Assembly: GCA_026874595.1 (NCBI GenBank) | Contig: CM049311.1 | Location: 21,196,676 to 21,260,675, forward strand | Reading direction: 5' to 3' | Source: Sipunculus nudus | Taxonomy: Eukaryota; Annelida; Sipuncula; Golfingiida; Sipunculidae | Length of the DNA stretch: 64,000 bases | Part shown: one piece after another, positions 35,401 through 45,310 of the stretch | Layout of the letters: each line of letters begins with the position of its first letter | How positions within the stretch are numbered: position 1 is the first letter of the stretch | Program-made: the position numbers and the translations under genes | Notes under the pieces: model-generated | What the model saw: the letters and a program-made list of their open reading frames with translations, nothing else | What the model was told of the DNA's origin: nothing | Databases searched by the model: none

Positions 35401-38400
35401 CTACATAAAAAAGTTTACGCGGGATTTGCATTTAGAATTATCAATTAAGTGTGCATAATGGCGAAATTAGTGTGTAGAAGATTTCAATGTTAATGTTACA
35501 AGAGGACTTCTTGTAACTGTCCTACGACAGTCATGGATCTCTACCTATATCCCCTCTGAATCTCTAATGTTGAGTATTCCCAGTAATCTAACGTTTTACC
35601 TGTCTCTAATAGTTTGGAGAGAACCATAGTACTGTAAACCATAAGAAATGAAATTTGATCATTCCTTCTTGCGTATTCACAGAGGAGTTGAAAATGGTGC
35701 CGTCAGTTGTCCGCAATGTGCTTATTATTTCAAAAGTGCGTAAGATATCACAGCAGAACTTCGCACTTTTACATTGTAAGTGACGTCGTTATCCTTGAAT
35801 CAGATGGTTCTTGATTCAGCAGGAAAGGAGGAGATGCCAACCGGAAGTGACGTATCCTAAAGAGTGGTTACGCTAATTCAAAACTGATAATAGTAAATAC
35901 AGCGAAGCTTCTTTATAAACTGAAAGTCATTGTATAGACTAGATAACTAAATTGGTTAATAAGAAATGGCCATCTACATTCTTAACATTTTACCTCTACT
36001 GTGACCTTCGGTCCTATTGACCGTATTGTTTGTATGAAGTAATATTTTTTGTCATAAATATAGTCCTGAAAATTAGAATTGAAATTTGATCGCATTTTCT
36101 TGATTTTTTTTTTCGGATGATGTGTGAGTGGTGGCAGCAAATTTCGTAATTTGCGTATTATTAAAAAACGATTAAAGTTATCATTACCAAACTTGCTATT
36201 GTACTTCTACCTTGTGAAAGGCACTTTTTTTTTGCTTCTTCAAAATTTCAGCTTTTTTTTAGATGATTTTTGGGAAACGCTAGTTAGGCCTAAACCAAAA
36301 GTGCTGAGTAAGATATCTCATAACTTCTCGCAAGAATGAATTTGGGGATAGAAAAGGTCACAACTAAATATTATTAGGATACTTTCAACAATTTTACTCT
36401 ACCTATATAATAGATAAAGAGAGATTCGACATTAAAGTTTCAAAAATAAATCACACTTTTTAGGCATGTGACCTTGCTAAATTACGGCAAGGTCAATGAA
36501 ACTGGGTCAAAGTAAATAGACCAATGTAAGGTACATATTATGGGCAACAATCAATGAAATCGGATAAAAAAAAGTGGCAGAATAATAAGAAGAAGTAGGA
36601 GTATATAATAACGAATAAAACGAATATATAAATATATAAATATTATATATATATACATACATATATAATATATATATATATATAGGTGGACTTAATACAA
36701 TAAATTCCCGGAGTGAAAATAACCACATAACCTCCCACAACCATCTTAAGTAATAAAAACATGTGTACAAATAGAAAGATATTCAATGAAATTTTGTGGA
36801 AAGATTTTTTTTCGATAATGAAAGAAAGACAAAATACACCTAAATGAATTTAGAGTATATTCTTGCCTGTATTTTTGCCTGTCTATTTGTCTGAGCAAAA
36901 GACATATTTAATTTGTAAAGGAGCGCTTGGTCGGTATCAGAGTGATAAATTTAAAAGTGTTAAGGTATAGTGTTCTTTCAGCCACGGAAATGATTGGTAT
37001 TCTCGGACATTTAATACCTGAGCGCTTCCTGTGTTTCTTCTGATACGATTGGTAATGTAAACCTGCTGTGTACTAAGGAACTTGAGTGACGTACGGTAGT
37101 GTTAGAATTTACATCATATGGCCTTGGGATGAATATTTACAAATCAGTGTTTATTGTGCTAGTGTATATATGCTAATGTTACTGGCGTCCACGGAAGCTC
37201 GTGGCAGTGAGAATATTCCAGTTCCGGCCATTTCTCCGGCAACAAAGATGGCGGCGGTAAGCACGGTCAAGCCTTTCCGATCATGGGTCCCGTCCACCTA
37301 TAAATATAAACAAGGGCGTCAATATAGGGGGGGGGATGGGGGGTATATATACCCCCCACTTTTTGGTAAAGGGGGGATGGTCAATGTAATCATCCCCCCC
37401 CCCCCACTTTTCAGAAAATAATATTAAAATATTGCAAAAGAAAAGATTAATAAATTGAATCTAAGACTTTTGATCTGTTTACTAAAAAATGTTATATCTA
37501 AACCTTGCTACGAATTCACAAAATAACTTTATAATTATTTGAATTATGATTAAGTATATATTTGTATATATAATTATATGTATATATAGTTAAATATGCC
37601 ACTCAGAGACACTGTAAAAGGTATATATATATATATGTGTGTGTATATATATGAGTATATATATATGGACATATGTTACAAAAACTAGATGTTTGTAGTT
37701 ATACGATTAGATTAATCCCCCCGCCACGATCCCTTAATGAAAGTTTTATGTCTTGTACACACTGCCATGCTTAGGTAACATTAATTCCCCTGGTCAGCTT
37801 CAAAGGAATCGCCCTTTGTCACAATCGTTTGTAAGCCCTTAAATTAAGAACATATAATGGTGATCCGTTAATGGGGTTTATCCTAACAGTGCACAAAATT
37901 TCGAAAGAATCTGTACCGACCAATGGGAAACCTAATATCGAACTCATGTCGATGAAGGACGGCCGATAAAGTGTGATCTACGTCTGTCCATGCAGTCAAC
38001 TGCATGCCGAAGAGTGGCAGCTAATCCAGCTTAAAGCTATATCTGGATTTTTAATCGTGGTCGTTGTATAGTGTGTCGGGCCAAGGATATCATGACAAGG
38101 TGTGCGGCATCGTCATTAATAAGTTTCTTTCATACACATCTATATATTTGTTCACTGCTCTGCATGTAGTGATGGATGTATACGAGTGCTTGTGAAGTGG
38201 AGAATCTCGAGCACTTGAACCTGGTCATCACTCATCTATGCCTTTTGCATAGAGATGTGTGGATAGTTAAAGCGCTTGAATTCATGTGAAGCCTGACTTC
38301 ATACTTAAATGGAAGTTCTGTGCTCAGGAAATTATGTTTTCATTTAAATATTTCGAGTATTCTATACATTTAAAGGTTATTTGTTGTGAATTCAGCTGCA

Positions 38401-39125
38401 ATGAAATATTTTTAGACACACTCTTTTTGGACACGCTTTTCTGGTACAAATTTACCTGTAATCTGTCTTGTTATAACATATGCTGGTGACAGCCAAGAAA
38501 AATGTATTTATTACAGGTAACATTTTTTACCTGAATGGATAAATTAACCTAGGAGAAATTACTACACCAGGTGGCGGAGTATTATATTTCGACATTTTCA
38601 TTTCTCCCTTCGTCTGTCAGTAACTTACCGCTAAAGAATCTAGTCATATTTTGATGAACTTGTTTGGAGCTTTAGGGTAACATCCAACAAATAATCCTGC
38701 AAATTTTGGAGGTATTCCGAATCAACATATATTTTTAATCCAAATTATTCTTTATCCAGTTAGGGCTATATTCATTTGTGGTAGTGCTTCTCTTTGTTCT
38801 ATGGCTCTCCTGTAGGCAGGGATTGTGAACCCATACATTATGTACACAGGAACATAAGACAGTTTTAATCAATATCTTATGAAAGGTGTATATCTAGGCT
38901 CTATACGTCTCTAAGTTCTATATTTAAAATTCCAAGTTCAAATCACATAAACCATATACACGCATCATTCGACCAAAGAATAGTGATATAAGTGTTATCT
39001 TCTTGGCTACAAAAAAAAAGTTATATTCTGCTTACCTGAACATGGGCCGGGTTAGAATCTTCACCAGAATTAGAGACTGGTGACGCCACCTCGTGGCCGA
39101 CCAGGGGCTTCTCCTCCTCCGCCAT
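29286..39125 (-). CDS. AAAP-family (Aa_trans) amino-acid transporter, 8 coding exons
   Basis: Eight exons join in one frame: 39125-39036, 37297-37183, 34688-34517, 33218-33030, 32326-32091, 31199-30993, 30209-30020 and 29442-29286. They give 1356 nt, that is 451 residues plus TGA. Family hallmarks: a hydrophilic N-terminus (MAEEEKPLVGHEVASPVS), the first-helix signature GTGIFSLP (55-62), QERYPEF and HVRYPYPAI in exon 3, GGHSTFPTIQQDM (240-252), the GYFVFG segment in exon 6 and ESIPHF plus GGSTITF in exon 7. Eleven membrane helices are expected in this family, and the length is typical. Such proteins carry neutral or other amino acids across the plasma or vesicular membrane, usually with protons or sodium; the substrate cannot be read here. 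It resembles the invertebrate group sometimes named proton-coupled or AVT1-like transporters. All seven introns are GT-AG. No frameshift or stop was seen, so the gene looks intact. Confidence 0.9.
30020..30209 (-). CDS. Transporter exon 7
   Basis: Acceptor TTATTCAG and donor GTAAGT. Encodes residues about 337-400: KFHIKRVILRT, a helix with FVAESIPHF, GGSTITFLVFVAPPVFYLRL and AAKGPWPEW. The splice phase (two bases complete the Lys codon begun in exon 6) fits exactly. Confidence 0.9.
30993..31199 (-). CDS. Transporter exon 6
   Basis: Acceptor GTTTTCAG and donor GTAAGTC. Encodes about residues 268-337, including VTLFYLPVAATGYFVFG, SMPRGGVRISVEILITGH and NPLTQEFEELF. Sequence upstream of the acceptor stays open by chance and makes a longer frame with a false Met start. 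Confidence 0.88.
32091..32326 (-). CDS. Transporter exon 5
   Basis: Acceptor TTTCAACAG. The frame requires the donor at TTAG followed by GTCAGG; a stronger-looking CAG/GTTTGT donor 5 bases further would shift the frame into a stop. Encodes about 189-268, with two helices and the signature GGHSTFPTIQQDM. Confidence 0.85.
33030..33218 (-). CDS. Transporter exon 4
   Basis: Acceptor TTGTTACAG and donor GTAAGA. Encodes about 126-189: CMDFTLFGASVVFLLISAQN, a hydrophilic stretch, YWVIIIAAALAPLTWL and GTPKDFW. Phases on both sides fit. Confidence 0.88.
34517..34688 (-). CDS. Transporter exon 3
   Basis: Acceptor TTGAACAG and donor GTCAGC. Encodes about 69-126: SWISLLLIVVSGMAACHTAR, GYCWIIMQERYPEF and HVRYPYPAIAEKAVGKWM. 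This loop motif is characteristic of the family. Confidence 0.88.
34981..35282. mobile_element. 302-bp MITE in transporter intron 2
   Basis: GGTATGGCTCTCAGGCA (34981-34997) and the reverse complement of 35266-35282 (GGTATGGTTCTCAGGCA) match at 16 of 17 positions. Both are followed inward by a 'gatgcgggcgg' block in mirrored orientation. No gene inside and no clear target duplication; the left flank is poly(A) and the right flank is TTTAATTTTT. Confidence 0.7.
36600..36690. repeat. AT microsatellite in transporter intron 2
   Basis: Long alternating AT with TACA interruptions. The minus-strand tyrosine- and isoleucine-rich frame across it is not a gene. Confidence 0.9.
37183..37297 (-). CDS. 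Transporter exon 2
   Basis: Acceptor TTTATAG and donor GTAACA. Encodes about 31-69: VDGTHDRKGLTVLTAAIFVA, GEMAGTGIFSLPRASVDA. It holds the start of the first membrane helix. A run of G/C hairpins lies 30-100 bases on the intron side of the acceptor. Confidence 0.87.
37327..37404. repeat. G-run/C-run hairpin repeat beside transporter exon 2
   Basis: GGGGGGTATATATACCCCCC (37338-37357) is a perfect 20-bp palindrome. It is followed by a second inverted repeat, GGGGGGATG ... CATCCCCCC, with a 10-base loop (37371-37399). Both lie within the last 110 bases of transporter intron 1, as read on the minus strand. Confidence 0.85.
37605..37675. repeat. TA/TG microsatellite in transporter intron 1
   Basis: 'tatatatatatatgtgtgtgtatatatatgagtatatatatatgg'; a simple compound repeat with no coding content. 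Confidence 0.9.
39036..39125 (-). CDS. Transporter exon 1 (start codon)
   Basis: ATG at 39125-39123 opens 30 codons (MAEEEKPLVGHEVASPVSNS, then GEDSNPAHVQ) ending in phase 0 at CAG/GTAAGC. An acceptor (TTGCACTCTCAG) 26 bases upstream of the ATG, at 39152, implies an upstream untranslated exon. The start is chosen because it is the only ATG joining in frame. Confidence 0.82.
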
Positions 39126-41117
39126 GATTGGTCTTTCAAAATGGAAGTCGGCTGAGAGTGCAAAATGTCAAAGTTTGATATTGAGGACCAGTATTTACCT
39201 GGTTCAAACGTTTACTTTTTATATGGTAAGAATGTTTCATAGGAGAATTATGAAAAATTTGGAACTTAAAAGGGACACTTTTTCATGAATTATATTGATA
39301 ATATCATTATTTAATTAGCTGTCCAACCTTTGGTAACAGTGGATATCGCTTTATACTATTTTACCAGGAAGATTCGGACTTGTATTTCGAACAGCCATCT
39401 CTAAAAAGTAGGCCACAGTAACCTATATTTTGAATAATCCAAATAACAAAATATCCTAAACACTTGTGTGTTCAAGATTAATAAAGCTTGGTATTATCAA
39501 TTGCATTAAAACTACATTGACAATTCAAAATTGAAAAACACACTCATGTCTAATTTATACACGTGTTAACATATTCAGTATGCAAAGTTAAGAAAATTAA
39601 GTTCTTCATAAATATAAAAAGTATAATTATATTTGTGTGAGTGTGTGTGTATTTATAACATATATGAATAGACATGACCAACATTATAAATCTAAAAAGT
39701 TTGAAAACTTCAGTTAGAGCAGTTGTGTGCAGTTAATGTTCCTCCTCTGATGCTTGTGGATGTTTTTACAAGCTTTATCTAGCTGTATGACAGCCCTCTC
39801 TCAAAATCATTGATCAGGTAAACTTTAAGAACTTTGTCAAACCTTTAATTTTGAGTTTGGTGTTGACATTTTATTAGTGGTTACTCAGAGTAAATATGAC
39901 ACAGAATGGCAAGTGTTTAGTAGTGTTAATCCGTGTTATTTATTAGTAAGTGCTAAATAAACATTGCACAAGGTCAGAGGGCCCTTTCCCTATAGCTTTT
40001 TACCTTATCACACCGTATACAGTATATCATTTCAATGGGTGAATGAGCAGGGCTTCGCCTTATATATATATAGTATTAAAAAAGCAACATTCTGACAGGA
40101 GAAAGTCTTGTGAGTGTCCGATAAAAATATAGACATATCAATCAAATATAAATGTTGTCTAAGTGGTGTATTCTGGCCTGGGTACAAAACTTTCACAATA
40201 ACGTCAAGTCTGTGGTGAGCTCTGACCTCGGTATTTGCATGCAGTCATTTTAAGTTGTCTTAATATGCATGCATTCCCTGCCTATAATAAACATAATAAC
40301 ATAATAAAAAAGAAAAGAAAAAAACCCAACAGTAACCCCTTTATAGAGGTGCCTATTTATTGAGAGGTTCGATTCTAGTTTTAAGTTTTTAGTAATTATT
40401 ACTGATTCAGAAGTAAAAGTTGAAATATATTACTTGCTAAATTTATCTGCATTGTATGTATGTATTTCGTATTTTAAGAGATTACATAATTCGTCACTTG
40501 GAGCTATAAATAGTAAAAACTATCATTACAAAGCATTTCATATGTGAGTAATACTAAATTTGTATTATGCAGTTATCACAAGTGACATAAAGTGTGTAGT
40601 CGCTATAAAGAATACATATACATGTACAAAAGAATACATATACATGCACTCTACTGTTTTAATGGAAAGACAATGATAAAAAAGTAAATTTTGCATAGTG
40701 ATACTGTTTTTCAATGTATTTTGCCCCATTTGTTCCATGACGTCATGTAAACGAAGTGGACTTTAATTATCAATGTTAATGTTGATACACACATACAAAC
40801 ACATATAAGGAATTACACATTAATCCACGCTATTACTGGTTACATAATTAAGTGCTGTTCGTCTAACATGGTTTAATAAACTACGATCCTAAGCTAAAAT
40901 TTAGGTTCAAACACTTTGCATAGTATGCATGTGCATGAGATAGATTGACGTCACTGTGCACATTTATATACATATATGCGCGTGTTGAAAATGCGATGAC
41001 GATAAAAACATGCATAATCACTGTATGTCTGTAGATCCAATAGTGTTTTGGATATAATTAGCCGCAATATTAATCAATGCTTATGCTATACTGAATATAA
41101 ACATTTACAATACATAC

Positions 41118-41230
41118 CTTGTAAAGATTGTTGATGTTTCCTATACACACATGATCCGCCCCCGTGATCGCAACCAGTCTTTCCAAGGTTTACTGATCGA
41201 TGGACAGGCAGGCGTAATTAATCGATACAT
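41118..41230 (-). other. Probable untranslated first exon of the transporter
   Basis: On the minus strand a CpG-containing segment (ATCACGGGGGCGGATC) runs to a strong donor AAG/GTATGT at 41117. Splicing to the acceptor at 39152 would give a 5' leader. The upstream limit (transcription start) is a guess. Support is splice consensus and position only. Confidence 0.35.
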
Positions 41231-42879
41231 CCAAAGTCACACCGCACCTAATCATTGATGACATTATTATGATAATGTTAGATCCTAGGCAGAGATTGGC
41301 ATGTCATATTATACAGTATCATAAGACAAAGGTCAGATGACCGTGCACACACTTCTGGGTTACAAATGTCCGTAAGATTGCTTCAAGTTTACGTTATATA
41401 CCAGGATATAACATATATATATATATATATATATATATAAGAACTATACAAAACATAGCTAAACTATACAAAAGGCAACGGGTAGGTCACCTGACATTTT
41501 GCGGGGTTCATACTTATTTTCATATGTGTCACCATTGAGATAATCTATCTCCAATTTGTTTACTTTACAGTAGTTTAATATATGTTTACATCAATCGTGC
41601 AAATTATCAGCTCAGATTTAAGTGTTGAGTTGTTCACCTGATTTTTTAAGAATGAATTTGCATGATAAGAAGCAGCCAACATAGCAACACGTGGTTATAC
41701 AGATTTCTTTAGTCATGGGGAATACAAAAAATAATATGCGTATAAGCACACAGTTTCCTGTTTATGACGGTATGATGCGACAGGCAGAGTATTGAAATAT
41801 ATATATATCCTTTTTCTCCGGCATCCCGACCAGTCCCTTAATCAAAGAGGGCTTATAGTCGTGTATATGCTTAGATTTCTCAGATCCTTAAATTATATTT
41901 ATCCATTTTTATTCATGACACAGAAAAAATTCAACGACCACATTTAAAACTCCGCCATGGCCCTACTCAAAACCGGTTTGTGTAACAGAATCGGTGTTTG
42001 TCACGTTTCGGTAATGCCATGGTTAAATCACAGGTAAGCCCTGCTCGTTAGAACGAAGGCGGCTGGTATCACCAGTGAATGGCTGTAGTCCTCGGCATAA
42101 ATAAATAAATTTCCCATTTCAAATTAGTTAAGAATGCTTTAAAGATTATTATGGCGATCCACATTACCTCCGTAAATAATTTCATTAATATCATATTGTT
42201 CCTTTGGGGTTATTCTAATTTCCAGCAATCATCTAAACCCGTTCATACATTTGAGTAAACTTGCTAAAAGACAAATAAACCAAATACCCAACGACTTGAC
42301 AAACAGAATTTCTATTAACAGAGGTGTTAAAATCAAGTGCAGTGCAAGGATGCTTCTACAGGAGACCGACCCGAAACTATGTTTGCGTTACCGTCCATCA
42401 GGTGGCGCGAGTGTTGTGGATTAAAAGGACCAGTCACTTTCAAACTAAAAGAGCTGGATTCCTCCTTGGAAGTACATTGGTAATGAATATGTATTCTCTT
42501 TTCAAATATGGCGTCTTTCTGAAGAAGATATGTTGTGCAGTTTGACTGACACAAATAAAGTGATGGCTAAATTTTAAATGTGATTGTTAAATATTGTCAG
42601 TTATATTGTCAGAATCAAAATAAGCATGATTTTAGTGAACATGTCAGGCTCGCAAGGCGTTATCTTATCCCCTTTATGATAAAGGCTACGCAATATAACA
42701 AGGAAGCTTTCCTATCTTTTGATAAACTTTCTATTGAAGGACAAATTTTTTAAATGGGATTCTGATTCGAACTAAAAAGTGATGGTGGGGAAAACTAAAA
42801 CGATAAATAACGGTCAGGCCAGAGTCCATGGTAATCTGAATATCTGAATGTTTCCAAAACACTTGTGAAATCTGTATTG
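41231..42879. other. Intergenic, no gene recognised
   Basis: Includes (TA)n at 41409-41440. Two opposite 73-codon frames at 42.3-42.55 kb overlap each other and show no family feature. Confidence 0.45.
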
Positions 42880-43359
42880 TTACCAGTTTCAGATGGGGAT
42901 CAGCAGGATAACAGATATGTTGATGAACTTATTTCACCATATCAGCTGTTGAATACTTGAACAGGGTGATACATAAATTTACTATTCCTAATATGTACAT
43001 GAGAAAAAAAAAGAGTTGGTCACAACCAGATTGGTGGGATGAGGATTGTGCACAAGCAAAGCTAATAATATTTTCAGCACTTGATAAATATAGGATATCT
43101 GGAAATTATATAATTTGAATATGAATAAATTGAAAAAACACCAATCTAAAATCCTTTGTGATAATAAAAATGAATCGAAACAAGAGTCTACAATAATACA
43201 CTTATCAAATATTAAAAATATGAATGATTATGGCTCTGTATTATATAGTACCTAAGAAAGAGAATACTGTTAATCATATTCCAGTAGATGAGTGGTTTAA
43301 TTATTTTAGAGTTTTAATGAAAAAAAAATGAAAAAGATATTAAAGAAGAATTTTGCATT

Positions 43360-43638
43360 ATGGCTAACGTATACTTCGAAAATTATTTTAACAGTGGATC
43401 TGTATACGGGTCCTTTAAATATGAAATAATAGTATTAGAAATAAGACATGCAGTAAATCAGATGCAAAGTAATAAATATCCTGGGCCAGATAGGCTGCAA
43501 GTTGATATTATTAAATCACTTTTAGAAATCATTTGCCTTTATTACATACTTTGTTTAACAGTATTTTCAATAAAGGATCATTCCCTGGTGAATGGTGCAA
43601 GGCAAAAATATTCCTTCTACACAAGAAGGGTCCTCTAA
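43360..43638 (+). pseudogene. LINE reverse transcriptase fragment
   Basis: The frame contains NQMQSNKYPGPDRLQVDIIK, the block that opens the fingers domain of LINE reverse transcriptases (usually KSxGxDG). It then diverges and stops where the frame is lost, with the 'ggtcctctaaatgatcctaataattatagagg' (GPLNDPNNYRG-like) block continuing in another frame. Confidence 0.75.
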
Positions 43639-44673
43639 ATGATCCTAATAATTATAGAGGGATATCATTATTGAACAGGACAAATATTCACTAAAGTTTT
43701 GAATAATAGACTCTCTCAGTATGTGCAGATATGAATATTTTATCTGAGTCTCAAGGTGGTTATTGAAAGGGATATTCTACCATGCATTGATCAAGCATTT
43801 GTTTTGCATACTTCAGTTCATGATGCAGAAATAATAAGTTAAAAGAAAAGAATAGTTTTATTGTTTATATAATGATTTTGCAAAAACTTATGACAGTGTG
43901 CAACATAATTTATTGTGGTATGTCTTATTGAAACAAGGTATAAATGGTAAAATATTAAATGTAATAAAATCAATGTATTCAAAAATGCAGTCTTGTATAT
44001 TAACTGAAGGTGGACTTACAGATTATTTTATTCTTATGCTCATTAGGAATCAGGAAGGGTTGCATTGTAAGACCATGCATTATTATCTTCTTAATATATG
44101 AATAAGTATTGTAATACGTTACATAGAAACAATTGTAAAGGGATAAATGTTAATGGTAATCTTTCCAATTTAATGACTTTATTATTTGCAGGTGATATGG
44201 TTAATTGTGCAGATACTTTAGGTAGACTTCAGCAACAGGTTAATCTTTTGCAATTTTTTGTGTGAAAAATATTGTTTTAAAATTAAAACAGATAAAACTT
44301 AAATTATGTTAAGGTGGTCCTTTACAAAAAGTTGAAAGATGGTATTTAAATGGATAGCTGTAAGAAGTGGTTCCATACTATAAATATCTTGGTATTACTG
44401 TGATTAAATAATTCAGTAATAAGTGTAAATATTTTATTACAAAACATCTCCTTTATCTTTTTGATCAAATAGTAGTGCAGGTATTAATATATGGATGCGA
44501 ATTATGGGGTTTTAAGAAATCAGAAACTATAGAGAGAGTGTAGTACAAATTTTGCAAAAATATTTTAAATGAAGGCCAAAATACTCCAAATGCAGCAGCA
44601 TTAGGAGATTGCGGCAGATTTCCTTTGTTTGTAACTTGTTTGTTACGTTAAGTATTGGGATAAATTACTGTAT

Positions 44674-45186
44674 ATGTCAGAACATAGGTATCAGAAACCG
44701 GTGCACAGTTTGTTGATGAATTTAGACAAGAGTGGTAAATCAAATTGGGTATCTCATGTAAGAACATTACTATTTGAATCTGGTTTTGGATATGTTTGGA
44801 TGACACAGTATGTTGGAGATTCGAATAATCTTTTGAAAGATTTTGGAATGAGAATAAATTTACATGGCTATTCAAAACTGGCATATAGTGATACTGAGTT
44901 GTATAGTAAATTATATTATTATGGTGCTTTCAAATCTATGCTAACTCTTGAAAGGTATTTATATTGTATAAAAAATGAGAAACATAGCACAGCACTTGCT
45001 AAACTTCGATGCTCCAGTCATGCATTGGCTATAGAAATAGGTCGTCATAATAATATATCTCTTGAAAAGAGGTTCTGTGAATATTGTTTTCATCTTGGAT
45101 ACAATATCGTTGAGGATGAAGCTCATTTAATGCAAGAATGTATATTATATAATGATTTGAGGTTAAAATGCTTCAAACAAGATTAA
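44674..45186 (+). pseudogene. LINE ORF2 C-terminal domain fragment
   Basis: The longest intact piece of the element (170 codons). It carries LAKLRCSSHALAIEIGRH and a CX2C...HX4C knuckle (CEYC ... HLMQEC), typical of the C-terminus of this type of LINE. The first residues after the Met lie inside the domain, so the Met is not a real start. Coding-like sequence (LSEQNFIKLF, then NSFLRRRRNNR in another frame) continues to about 45300. Confidence 0.75.
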
Positions 45187-45310
45187 CATTATCTAAGTGA
45201 ACAAAATTTTATTAAATTATTCAATTTAGACATTCATGTTGAAATAATAAATGTTGCTGCATATGTATAATTCCTTTTTGAGGAGACGAAGAAATAATAG
45301 ATGGTTAAAT

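Larger units (their letters stand above)
42880..45310 (+). mobile_element. Decayed, 5'-truncated non-LTR retrotransposon (LINE)
   Basis: Pieces of a LINE second ORF appear in order but in shifting frames: the linker KKSWSQPDWWDEDCAQAK (about 43005-43060), reverse transcriptase block 'NKYPGPDRLQVDIIK' (43470-43510), a block like YNDFAKTYDSVQHN (43865-43910), LLFAGDMVNCADTL where FADD is expected (44175-44220), KYLGIT (about 44380), GCELWGFKKSETI (about 44495) and the C-terminal domain. The endonuclease domain is missing, so the copy is truncated at its 5' end. Numerous stops and frameshifts make it inactive. The domain order is of the jockey/CR1/L2 kind; the clade is not assigned. Confidence 0.8.

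Noticed and set aside
37086-37421. 111-codon plus-strand frame ending in proline runs
   Set aside because: It crosses transporter exon 2 on the wrong strand and the G/C palindromes; the proline run is from the C12-14 tract.
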